From: an uncultured Prevotellaceae bacterium
GTDB taxonomy: Bacteria > Bacteroidota > Bacteroidia > Bacteroidales > Bacteroidaceae
Assembly: GCA_937900485.1 (NCBI GenBank)
Contig: CALCEL010000079.1
Coordinates: 1-7,433, forward strand
DNA: 7,433 nucleotides
Reading direction: 5' to 3'
In this document: one piece after another, positions 1 to 5,340 of the stretch
Position numbering within the stretch: the stretch's first letter is position 1
How the letters are laid out: each line of letters opens with the position of its first letter
Made by a program: the position numbers and the translations under genes
The notes under the pieces: generated by a model
The model's database searches: none
Told to the model about the DNA's origin: nothing
The model's input: only the letters and a program-made list of their open reading frames with translations

Positions 1-2
1 TC

Positions 3-2663
3 GACCATGGAAAACGAGCGGTGAGCACTTTCCCGATAGCCACTGGCACATATTACAAGATGGACTATTCGGCAGGAGTGGATATCTCCAATTACAAGAA
101 TATAGCAGTGCCGACGAGTTATATGGTGGCTAAGTCTAAATATAATTTCGAGGGTGGCTATGAGAACGACACGAGAGCGGGTATGCTGCATGTGGCTGAC
201 CATCACATCGCTCCAGGTAAGAAGCAGTGGACGTGGGGGAACGGAGACTTCGGACGTGCTTGGGATAGAAACCTGACGGACGAGGACGGTCCGTACATCG
301 AGCTGATGGCTGGAGTGTATACAGAGAACCAGCCGGACTTTACGTGGCTCATGCCGTACGAGGAGAAGGAGTTCACTCAGTACTTCATGCCCTATCGTGA
401 GCTTGGCGTAGTGAAAAATGCCAGCAAGGACTTCATGATTAACATAGACGAGAAGTCGTTTAAGGTGTTTGCCACAAGCAGACAACAGGTCAAGGTGGTG
501 CTCAGGTCAGAGAGAGACGAAGAGTCCGATGTGTTGTATGAGTCCGAAGTGACGATAAATCCGGAGAGCATCCTCGAGGTGCCGGTCAAGGTGTCTGAGA
601 AGAAGTTCAAGACCTTACGTCTCGAGATAATCAAGAACGGACGTGTGGTGCTGAGCTGGGCGCCGGAGCCGGATGGCATACAGCCGATACCTGACGCCGC
701 TGAGGCTGCCTTGCTGCCTCATGAGATCAAGACTAATGAACAGCTGTTCCTGACAGGCCTGCACTTGGAGCAGTATCGTCATGCCACCTGGAGCGCATTG
801 GATTATTATGAGGAGGCCCTCAGACGTGACCCATTAGACGTCAGATGTAACAATGCCGTCGGTCTCTGGTATCTCAGACGCGGACGCTTCGACAAGGCGG
901 AGGGGTACCTGCGTCAGGCAGTGTCTGTGTTGCAGAAACGTACCCCTAATCCTTATGATGGTGAGCCTCTGTACAACCTTGCTTTATGCTTGAAGTATCA
1001 AGGCCGACTGGATGAGGCGTATGACTGGGCTTACAAGAGCACTTGGAATGCCGCATGGCAGCAGGCCGGATATATGATGTGCGCACAGATAGCCACGGCG
1101 CGTGGTGACTATGAGGATGCTTTGTTCCTTGTGGACAAGTCACTCGTGTACGGATGGCACAATCACAAGGCGAGAGCGCTTAAGGCTGCCCTACTCGCCA
1201 GAGTGCCTGGCAGAGTCGACGAGCTGAAAGTCTTCGCCAAAGAGTCGCTCGCCATCAATCCTTTCAACTATGGTGTGATGTATGAGACAGGTGACATGGG
1301 TGAGATGAAGTCGCTGATGAGGGCCGACGCTAATAACTATGACGAGTTGGCGCTTGACTATGTGGCTGCGGGCTTAGACAAGACGGCGCTGGAGCTGTGG
1401 GATATCGCTATAGCGGAGAAAGCCACGACTGCGATGACATATTACTATAAGGCTTGGGTGAGCCGTAATACCGAGGACTGGATGACGGCAGCCGCTCAGC
1501 CTGTCGACTACTGTTTCCCTAACAGACTTGAGGCGATGCTCGCCCTGTCTGCCTTCGGTGACGACGCCAACGCTTGTTACCTGCTCGGTAATCTGTTCTA
1601 TGACAAACGTCAGTATGACAAGGCTGGTGAGTGTTGGAAGAAGTCTGAGATGCTCAACCCGTCACTCCCTACAGTGCATCGCAATCTCGCCTTGTTGTAT
1701 TACAATAAGGAAAATGACAAGGAAAGGGCACTCAACGAGATGGAGATGGCGTTCTCCCTAGACCAGTCTGACAGCCGAGTGTTCATGGAGCTTGACCAGC
1801 TGTATAAGAAGCTGCAGTGGCCTGTGGCGGAGAGACTGCAGAACTATGAGGCGTTGCCTCAGGTCGTGGGTAGTAGGGATGACCTGATTCTCGAACATGC
1901 CACACTCCTGAACATGTCAGGACGTTTTGAGGAGGCTAAGGCTATCATAGATAATCATGTGTTCCATCCGTGGGAGGGTGGTGAAGGTAAGGTTTCCGGA
2001 CAATACCAGTTCTCACGTGTGGAGATAGCTAAACGGATAATACGTGAGTGTGAGAAGTCAGGCTGCGGCGGCGACAATATCAACAGGGCTATACAACTGT
2101 TGGAGGAGTGCCTCGTGTTCCCTCCGTTCCTCGGAGAAGGTAAGCTGTACGGAGCGCAGGATAATGACTTCTACTATCTTCTCGGCCGCGCCTTCGAGAT
2201 TAAGGCTACGGCATACCAGCAGAATGGCCAGGGATATGAGTCGGAGCGTTTCTTCAGTAAGGCTAATAAGATGTTCAGACTCGGAACACAGGGACCGACA
2301 GAGCCTGCAGCCGCAATGTATTATAATGATGCCAAGCCGGACAAGATATTCTACGCTGCTCTCTGCTATAAGGCGCTCGATGATGACGCTCGCTCCGCCA
2401 GCCTGTTCAACAAACTTGTATCGTACGGCGAGAAGCATATCTTCGACCACGTCACCATGGACTACTTCGCAGTGTCATTGCCAGACCTGTTGGTGTGGGA
2501 TGGTGACCTTGACGAACAGAATGTTATTCATTGTAATTATATGTTGGCATTGGGTAACTATGGATTGGGTAACACGCAGAAGGGCGGCTTCTATCTCAAT
2601 GAAGTGCTGCGACATGACCGCAATCATCTCGGTGCGTATGCGCTGAGGTCGTTTGTCGGATGA
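3..2663 (+). CDS. DUF5107 domain protein with tetratricopeptide repeats, 5' partial
   Basis: The frame is open from the left edge (first complete codon at 3) to the TGA at 2661-2663, about 886 residues. A GTG at 21 could be mistaken for the start, but no stop lies upstream of it and the protein is already inside or close to a conserved domain there, so the N-terminus and any signal peptide lie outside the window. Seen: an N-terminal beta-rich region with family-like motifs, HVADHHIAPGKKQWTWG (nt 189-239), then a DRNLTDEDGPYIELMAGVYT-type stretch and NQPDFTWL, which I recognise as DUF5107. After a linker come TPR-like helical repeats, for example YYEEALRRDP (around nt 800-835), a cluster near nt 1570-1770 (YDKAGECWKKSEMLNPS) and a C-terminal pair near nt 2540-2660. 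Known: DUF5107 proteins of about 1,100 residues occur in Bacteroidota, often near carbohydrate-use genes; I recall a mutarotase-like beta-sandwich relationship but cannot verify it. Inferred: a carbohydrate-related or protein-interaction role. No enzymatic activity can be assigned. Confidence 0.9.
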   Translation, partial: DHGKRAVSTFPIATGTYYKMDYSAGVDISNYKNIAVPTSYMVAKSKYNFEGGYENDTRAGMLHVADHHIAPGKKQWTWGNGDFGRAWDRNLTDEDGPYIELMAGVYTENQPDFTWLMPYEEKEFTQYFMPYRELGVVKNASKDFMINIDEKSFKVFATSRQQVKVVLRSERDEESDVLYESEVTINPESILEVPVKVSEKKFKTLRLEIIKNGRVVLSWAPEPDGIQPIPDAAEAALLPHEIKTNEQLFLTGLHLEQYRHATWSALDYYEEALRRDPLDVRCNNAVGLWYLRRGRFDKAEGYLRQAVSVLQKRTPNPYDGEPLYNLALCLKYQGRLDEAYDWAYKSTWNAAWQQAGYMMCAQIATARGDYEDALFLVDKSLVYGWHNHKARALKAALLARVPGRVDELKVFAKESLAINPFNYGVMYETGDMGEMKSLMRADANNYDELALDYVAAGLDKTALELWDIAIAEKATTAMTYYYKAWVSRNTEDWMTAAAQPVDYCFPNRLEAMLALSAFGDDANACYLLGNLFYDKRQYDKAGECWKKSEMLNPSLPTVHRNLALLYYNKENDKERALNEMEMAFSLDQSDSRVFMELDQLYKKLQWPVAERLQNYEALPQVVGSRDDLILEHATLLNMSGRFEEAKAIIDNHVFHPWEGGEGKVSGQYQFSRVEIAKRIIRECEKSGCGGDNINRAIQLLEECLVFPPFLGEGKLYGAQDNDFYYLLGRAFEIKATAYQQNGQGYESERFFSKANKMFRLGTQGPTEPAAAMYYNDAKPDKIFYAALCYKALDDDARSASLFNKLVSYGEKHIFDHVTMDYFAVSLPDLLVWDGDLDEQNVIHCNYMLALGNYGLGNTQKGGFYLNEVLRHDRNHLGAYALRSFVG

Positions 2664-2687
2664 AAATACGCAGTGTCACGAAATTTG

Positions 2688-2724
2688 AGACGCGGGTGGG
2701 CTTAGGTTCGTTCGCGTCTTTTTT
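2688..2724 (+). terminator. Probable rho-independent terminator of the DUF5107 gene
   Basis: A perfect 7-bp GC-containing stem, AGACGCG (2688-2694) against CGCGTCT (2713-2719), is followed by a run of six T (2719-2724). It begins 25 nt after the DUF5107 stop codon. The 18-nt loop is longer than usual, which lowers confidence, but position and T-run fit transcript termination. Confidence 0.55.
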
Positions 2725-2757
2725 GTCACCGTCACCGCTGTGGCTGTCGTATCTTTG
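2722..2757 (+). promoter_or_regulatory. Bacteroidota-type promoter candidate (TTTG / TATCTTTG)
   Basis: TATCTTTG at 2750-2757 matches the Bacteroidota -7 box TAnnTTTG exactly. A TTTG at 2722-2725 could act as the -33 element, but the 24-nt gap is longer than the usual 19-21 nt and it overlaps the T-run of the preceding terminator. The palindrome GTCATGTTATGAC (2760-2772) lies at the expected transcription start. No gene follows closely, so the product would be a noncoding RNA or a long leader. Confidence 0.4.
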
Positions 2758-3100
2758 TAGTCATGTTATGACCCAACGTTATGTCGCGAGAAAAACTAGG
2801 ACTTGTGGTGTATGTGTACTGGTCATTCCGCTGTTCTCCTCTGTCTGAATGCTTATTTGTTTAGTATATATGTGTATGTTTAAAAAGGTGTTTCAACGAC
2901 CATTGTGAGTCTTCGTGGTTTTGTTTACGTTCCGAAACCTTAAATTCTTAGGGTGTGATAAGCATGTTCTTAGCTTTGTTAAATGTATCTTCCATCTCGC
3001 ACATTCTTCGTTGTCCGAAATTCCTCTTTTTTCGTTGACGCGTGACAGCGGAAAAATGACTTCCGGAATTTTGCCGTGTCTTATTCGTCGTCTGAAATTA

Positions 3101-3142
3101 TTAGGTTAGGACGTTGAAAAGTTCAGGTTAGGATTTTGAAAA
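3101..3142 (+). repeat. Two-unit direct repeat, 22-nt period
   Basis: The 20-nt unit at 3101-3120 (core AGGTTAGGA then TTGAAAA) recurs at 3123-3142 with 17 of 20 positions identical and a spacing of 22 nt. The second unit also forms the left arm of the inverted repeat at 3123-3177. The family is unknown to me. Confidence 0.7.
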
Positions 3143-3177
3143 CCGCAGACCTGTTTGTAGTATATATCCTAACCTGA
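3123..3177. repeat. 12-bp perfect inverted repeat
   Basis: TCAGGTTAGGAT (3123-3134) is exactly complementary to ATCCTAACCTGA (3166-3177), with a 31-nt loop. The AGGTTAGGA core therefore occurs three times within about 75 nt: twice direct (3103-3111 and 3125-3133) and once inverted (complement at 3167-3175). This could be an RNA hairpin or a set of protein-binding sites. There is no T-run after it, so it does not look like a terminator. Confidence 0.7.
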
Positions 3178-3196
3178 GAAATTTAAATAATGCACC

Positions 3197-3220
3197 TAAG
3201 ATTTTTAAAAGTCTTATTTT
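3197..3220. terminator. Weak AT-rich hairpin with T-run, possible terminator
   Basis: TAAGA (3197-3201) pairs with TCTTA (3212-3216). The interior T and A runs can add pairs, and TTTT follows (3217-3220). The stem is short and AT-rich, so termination activity is uncertain. It directly follows the 3123-3177 inverted repeat and could end a short transcript from the upstream promoter-like boxes. Confidence 0.3.
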
Positions 3221-3240
3221 GCGAATATCAGTAAGTTAAC

Positions 3241-3285
3241 CGGATTTTGGCTAAAAGGGGGCATGGGAAAATCCGTTACCCCCAT
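3241..3285. repeat. Nested inverted repeat, possible H-type pseudoknot
   Basis: CGGATTTT (3241-3248) is the exact complement of AAAATCCG (3268-3275). Inside the loop, GGGGG (3257-3261) can pair with CCCCC (3279-3283) lying beyond the stem, which is the strand order of an H-type pseudoknot. A competing hairpin pairs ATGGG (3263-3267) with CCCAT (3281-3285). It resembles an intergenic structured or dispersed palindromic repeat. Copy number cannot be judged from one window. Confidence 0.55.
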
Positions 3286-3512
3286 AATTGTCCATTTTTT
3301 CACTGTTCAAAATGCTGTCCGTTGTGTGGGCGAACGCCGAGCCGCCGACGTGTTCGGTGTTGCTTTTATCCCAAATATACATAATGCTCGCGTTAGGTGA
3401 CTGGCGCGTTAATGGACATTGTAGTTAGTGCATCGCGGTTTTTGGTGAAAGAAATAGTGCGACGGATAGCATGTTCAGCTGCCGTTGGCGGTGTATTCCC
3501 AGTCCCGTTTAA

Positions 3513-3534
3513 ATGTTGTGTAGGTACACAATAT
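3513..3534. promoter_or_regulatory. Operator-like dyad upstream of the 3597 promoter box
   Basis: TTGTGTA (3516-3522) and TACACAA (3525-3531) form a perfect 7-bp dyad around GG. With one mismatch it extends to 10 bp per arm (3513-3534). It lies about 60 bp upstream of the TATATTTG box, a position suited to an activator or repressor site. The binding protein is unknown. Confidence 0.4.
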
Positions 3535-3570
3535 AAAAAGTGCGCACTCTGCGGTGATTTTCTGATGTTT

Positions 3571-3604
3571 TTTGATTGGTGATAATATTATTGTTGTATA
3601 TTTG
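3571..3604 (+). promoter_or_regulatory. Bacteroidota-type promoter candidate (TTTG / TATATTTG)
   Basis: TATATTTG (3597-3604) matches the TAnnTTTG -7 box exactly. TTTG at 3571-3574 lies 22 nt upstream, close to the usual 19-21 nt. The surrounding sequence is AT-rich, with a perfect ATAATATTAT palindrome (3582-3591) in the spacer. Transcription would start near 3610, about 415 nt before DUF3467. It may serve that gene through a long leader or make a short RNA ending near 3669. Confidence 0.5.
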
Positions 3605-3628
3605 CATATACCTTGATGAAAGGATACC

Positions 3629-3669
3629 ATGACACAGCCCCTACGGTGATTTTACGTTGTCATTTTTTC
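3629..3669 (+). terminator. Candidate attenuator hairpin just after the 3597 promoter
   Basis: ATGACA (3629-3634) pairs with TGTCAT (3658-3663) and the sequence continues into T3664-T3668, giving a T-run of six counting the last stem base. The stem has only 6 bp and a 23-nt loop, so it is weak. Its place roughly 20-60 nt downstream of the predicted start would suit an attenuator or the end of a very short RNA. Confidence 0.25.
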
Positions 3670-3939
3670 ATGCTCGCCTCAGTAGTGCGGAGGATGTGGT
3701 GTAGTGTGAGTTGTCTGAGTACTTGACAAGGTGATGGTTGTCCGTCCGTATTTATTGTGGCGGTGTGGTGACGTCGACTGTGACGTCCGCTTGTGTCGTA
3801 GTCTGTCAGTGTTTGATTTCTGACTTGATGTCATGACATTGTCAGTCAATGATGACATAACGACGAGCCTTGCGGGTGTGTGGCATGTCTTTTGTGGTTG
3901 TCATGGTACATGGTTGTGGACCCGTGTGTACGTGAGTCA
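3630..3939. promoter_or_regulatory. Cluster of TGAC/GTCA tetramers
   Basis: Fourteen TGAC or GTCA tetramers occur in 310 nt, at 3630, 3659, 3724, 3769, 3781, 3805, 3821, 3830, 3834, 3841, 3845, 3853, 3900 and 3936. About two to three would be expected at even base composition. They include the perfect 12-bp palindrome ATGTCATGACAT (3828-3839) and GTGACGTC twice at a 12-nt period (3768-3775 and 3780-3787). This looks like an array of half-sites for a DNA-binding protein upstream of DUF3467. The protein is not identifiable. Confidence 0.35.
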
Positions 3940-4025
3940 GGCGCATGTGGATGCCATCGGCGGCGATTCGTCTTGAATTTGTACTAATATTAAATAATGT
4001 AAAATGCTAAAAACCTAAATTTATT

Positions 4026-4361
4026 ATGGCAAATGAAAATGATAAGAAGGCTCCTCAGCTTCAGATTGAGGTAAAGCCAGAGATAGCAACAGGTACATAC
4101 TCTAATCTTGCGGTTGTCACTCATTCGCAGAGTGAGTTTGTCTTGGATTTCGTCTCAATGCTTCCTGGCATGCCTAAGGCTGAGGTGGCATCACGTGTTA
4201 TTCTCGTGCCTGAGCACGCTAAGCGTCTTCTCTTCGCTTTGCAGGACAATCTTCAGAAGTACGAGGCTCAGTTCGGCTCAATCGATCTTAAGATGCCTAA
4301 CGCTAAGTCTGATGATCCGAATACTATCAATCCTTTCAACATTAAGAAGGGCGATGCTTAA
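4026..4361 (+). CDS. DUF3467 family protein
   Basis: A complete 111-residue protein whose length and sequence fit DUF3467. The conserved core is visible: a GTYSNLAVVTHS stretch (residues 23-34), a SEFVLDF segment, PGMPKAEVASRVILVPEHAKRLL (about 48-70) and ALQDNLQKYE, then a polar tail. There is no signal peptide or membrane segment, so it is probably cytoplasmic. The ATG at 4026 follows an AT-rich stretch without Shine-Dalgarno, normal for Bacteroidota. Known: in Bacteroidales this family typically lies between rpoC and rpsL, suggesting a link to transcription or translation, but its function is unknown. Here the upstream neighbour is noncoding sequence rather than rpoC, and a strong terminator follows, so it probably forms its own transcription unit. 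Its promoter may be the box at 3597 or an unrecognised one nearer the gene. Confidence 0.93.
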   Translation: MANENDKKAPQLQIEVKPEIATGTYSNLAVVTHSQSEFVLDFVSMLPGMPKAEVASRVILVPEHAKRLLFALQDNLQKYEAQFGSIDLKMPNAKSDDPNTINPFNIKKGDA

Positions 4362-4394
4362 TCGCGGTTTTTCCGCTATATGTTTCACGACTAT

Positions 4395-4437
4395 AAAGGC
4401 CGGATGTGATATAATTGTCATGTCCGCCTTTTTTTTT
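4395..4437 (+). terminator. Strong rho-independent terminator after DUF3467
   Basis: AAAGGC (4395-4400) pairs with GCCTTT (4426-4431). After one bulged C (4401), GGATGTGAT (4402-4410) pairs with GTCATGTCC (4417-4425), allowing G-T wobble, to close a 6-nt loop. T4429-T4437 forms the T-run. This stem of about 15 bp begins 34 nt after the DUF3467 stop and separates that gene from the rpsL operon. Confidence 0.87.
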
Positions 4438-4682
4438 GTTTGTGCCCTTTGTGTTCTTTTCCGATGCATGTTAAGGTGTGTGCCGGGTGTGTTTGAGTGA
4501 TGCCGCTTGACTAATGTTACCGGGTTTTGACTTCTTTCGTGTTTTGGGTGTAATCGTTGTCCCTTGAAGGCGTTGTCTGACCGTGAAAAACGTTAAATTG
4601 CAATATGATGTTATCATTTTTGAGGTTAAAATATGTTAAATAAATGATTTTTGTTGTGTGCGGACTCTTTTTTGACTTGTAG
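4438..4682. other. Intergenic stretch without a gene
   Basis: An AT-rich spacer between the DUF3467 terminator and the rpsL promoter. The only structure I see is a small hairpin, ATGAT (4605-4609) with ATCAT (4613-4617), running into T4617-T4621; it is too weak to call a terminator. A minus-strand frame spanning 4517-4834 has no recognisable protein and covers the rpsL promoter and leader, so I do not call it a gene. Confidence 0.6.
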
Positions 4683-4716
4683 TTGATGTGTGTTTGAAAT
4701 AAAAAGCGTACCTTTG
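4683..4716 (+). promoter_or_regulatory. Promoter of the rpsL-rpsG-fusA operon
   Basis: TACCTTTG (4709-4716) is an exact TAnnTTTG -7 box. TTG at 4683-4685 could act as the -33 element with a 23-nt gap, slightly longer than usual. It lies downstream of the strong DUF3467 terminator and is the only such box before rpsL, so it is the likely start of the operon, with transcription beginning near 4722. Confidence 0.7.
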
Positions 4717-4722
4717 CATCAC

Positions 4723-4950
4723 TTTTTGGAGTAGTGCGTTCCCGAATGGGGACAGGGAGGCGGAAAAATATTATCTGAACCAAGTGTTTTTTTCGCCGTT
4801 TATTGCACGAAGCAAGCTCGGGTAGCGGCCACAAAGGATATATTTATGTTCTCGGTATGAGGAAGATATGAATGAATGATTTGTGGTGGGCACTCGACTG
4901 GAATTGCTTATAAATGAATATTAACAATAAATTTAAAAGTAAAAAACAAA
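4723..4950 (+). promoter_or_regulatory. Long structured 5' leader of rpsL
   Basis: The predicted transcript carries about 228 nt before the rpsL start. Hairpins visible by eye are GTTCCC/GGGGAC closing a GAAT loop (4738-4753), a 10-bp stem (4759-4768 with 4788-4797, GGCG then A-rich against T-rich then CGCC) and TTGC/GCAA (4803-4815). The second half (4846-4950) is largely unpaired and holds overlapping mini-ORFs. Ribosomal protein operons are often autoregulated through such leaders. I cannot match this one to a named RNA family, and the regulator is unknown. Confidence 0.5.
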
Positions 4951-4985
4951 ATGCCTACTATTCAGCAATTAGTAAGAAAAGGTAG
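4846..4985 (+). other. Chain of overlapping upstream mini-ORFs before rpsL
   Basis: Five short frames starting with ATG are linked by four ATGA stop-start overlaps: 4846-4860 (MFSV), 4857-4871 (MRKI), 4868-4879 (MNE), 4876-4917 (13 codons) and 4914-4985 (23 codons, ending inside rpsL in another frame). A further frame at 4872-4913 encodes MNDLWWALDWNCL, with three Trp in 13 residues, and stops directly before the ATG at 4914. None has a clear ribosome-binding site. Translation is unproven and the overlaps may be chance in ATGA-rich sequence. Confidence 0.3.
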
Positions 4986-5340
4986 AAAGGTGCTCGTAGA
5001 TAAGAGTAAGTCTCCAGCATTGGATTCTTGTCCACAGCGTCGTGGTGTTTGTGTACGTGTTTACACAACAACTCCTAAGAAGCCTAACTCAGCGATGAGA
5101 AAGGTGGCTCGTGTGCGTCTGACAAATAAGAAAGAGGTTAACTCTTACATCCCAGGAGAGGGACACAATCTTCAGGAGCACTCAATCGTTCTCGTACGTG
5201 GCGGTCGTGTTAAGGACCTCCCAGGTGTACGTTATCACATCGTTCGCGGTGCTCTCGATACCGCAGGTGTTTCAAGCCGTACACAGAGACGTTCAAAGTA
5301 CGGAGCTAAGCGTCCTAAGGCGGGTGCCGCTAAGAAGTAA
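4951..5340 (+). CDS. rpsL: 30S ribosomal protein S12
   Basis: A complete 129-residue S12. It begins MPTIQQLVRKGR and carries the invariant TPKKPNSAMRKVARVRL and GEGHNLQEHSIVLVRGGRVK stretches, followed by KDLPGVRYH. S12 lies at the decoding centre of the small subunit and contacts helices 18, 27 and 44 of 16S rRNA. Lys43 and Lys88, the classic streptomycin-resistance positions, are both lysine, the ordinary sensitive form. Asp89, which RimO methylthiolates in some bacteria, is also present. The start context is A-rich (AAAAAACAAA before ATG) with no Shine-Dalgarno, as expected for highly expressed Bacteroidota genes. It is the first gene of the operon with rpsG and fusA. Confidence 0.99.
   Translation: MPTIQQLVRKGRKVLVDKSKSPALDSCPQRRGVCVRVYTTTPKKPNSAMRKVARVRLTNKKEVNSYIPGEGHNLQEHSIVLVRGGRVKDLPGVRYHIVRGALDTAGVSSRTQRRSKYGAKRPKAGAAKK

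Larger units (their letters stand above)
2664..4025. other. Long gene-free region (about 1.36 kb)
   Basis: No reading frame here resembles a known protein. The longest frames are 60-65 codons, differ in style from the flanking genes and show no domain. The + strand is visibly rich in G and T, especially at 3640-3960. I looked for tRNA T-arms, RNase P, SRP and tmRNA landmarks and for CRISPR-like repeats and saw none. The content I can support is a terminator at its left end, TAnnTTTG boxes at 2750, 2971 and 3597 (and CAAATATA at 3372-3379, the same box on the minus strand), a direct and inverted repeat block (3101-3177), a nested inverted repeat (3241-3285), a dyad (3513-3534) and a TGAC/GTCA cluster (3630-3939). 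It may hold an unrecognised RNA, a long regulatory region, or decayed sequence at a rearrangement point. Confidence 0.7.

Noticed and set aside
21..23. GTG as the start codon of the DUF5107 gene
   Set aside because: The frame continues open to the left edge and the protein from here is already at or inside the conserved domain, so this is an internal valine of a truncated gene.
2044..2646. Frames on both strands inside the DUF5107 gene (about 130-200 codons)
   Set aside because: Shadows of the long coding frame, with atypical residue composition and no homology signal.
3397..3582. 61-codon + strand frame in the gene-free region
   Set aside because: No similarity to a known family and no start context; its 3' part overlaps the dyad and promoter elements.
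3616..3726. 36-codon frame (starts MKGYHDTAPTV) after the 3597 promoter
   Set aside because: No ribosome-binding context, no domain, and its Cys/Ser/Val-rich end follows the local GT-rich composition. Not supported as a gene, though it lies in a good position for a leader peptide.
3361..3960. Replication origin (DnaA-box-like TTATCCCAA at 3366 and TGTGGATGC near 3948)
   Set aside because: Only isolated imperfect boxes, no cluster, no AT-rich unwinding repeats and no dnaA or gyrase-type neighbours.
4601..4621. Small hairpin ATGAT/ATCAT with T-run as a second terminator
   Set aside because: A 5-bp AT-only-plus-one-GC stem is too weak, and the strong terminator at 4395-4437 already ends the preceding unit.
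4517..4834. Minus-strand frame of 105 codons
   Set aside because: No recognisable domain, and it covers the rpsL promoter and leader. Most likely chance.
2664..4950. tRNA, tmRNA, RNase P RNA, SRP RNA or CRISPR array
   Set aside because: No T-arm GTTCRA pattern with flanking stems, no landmark motifs of the large RNAs, and no regularly spaced repeat series.
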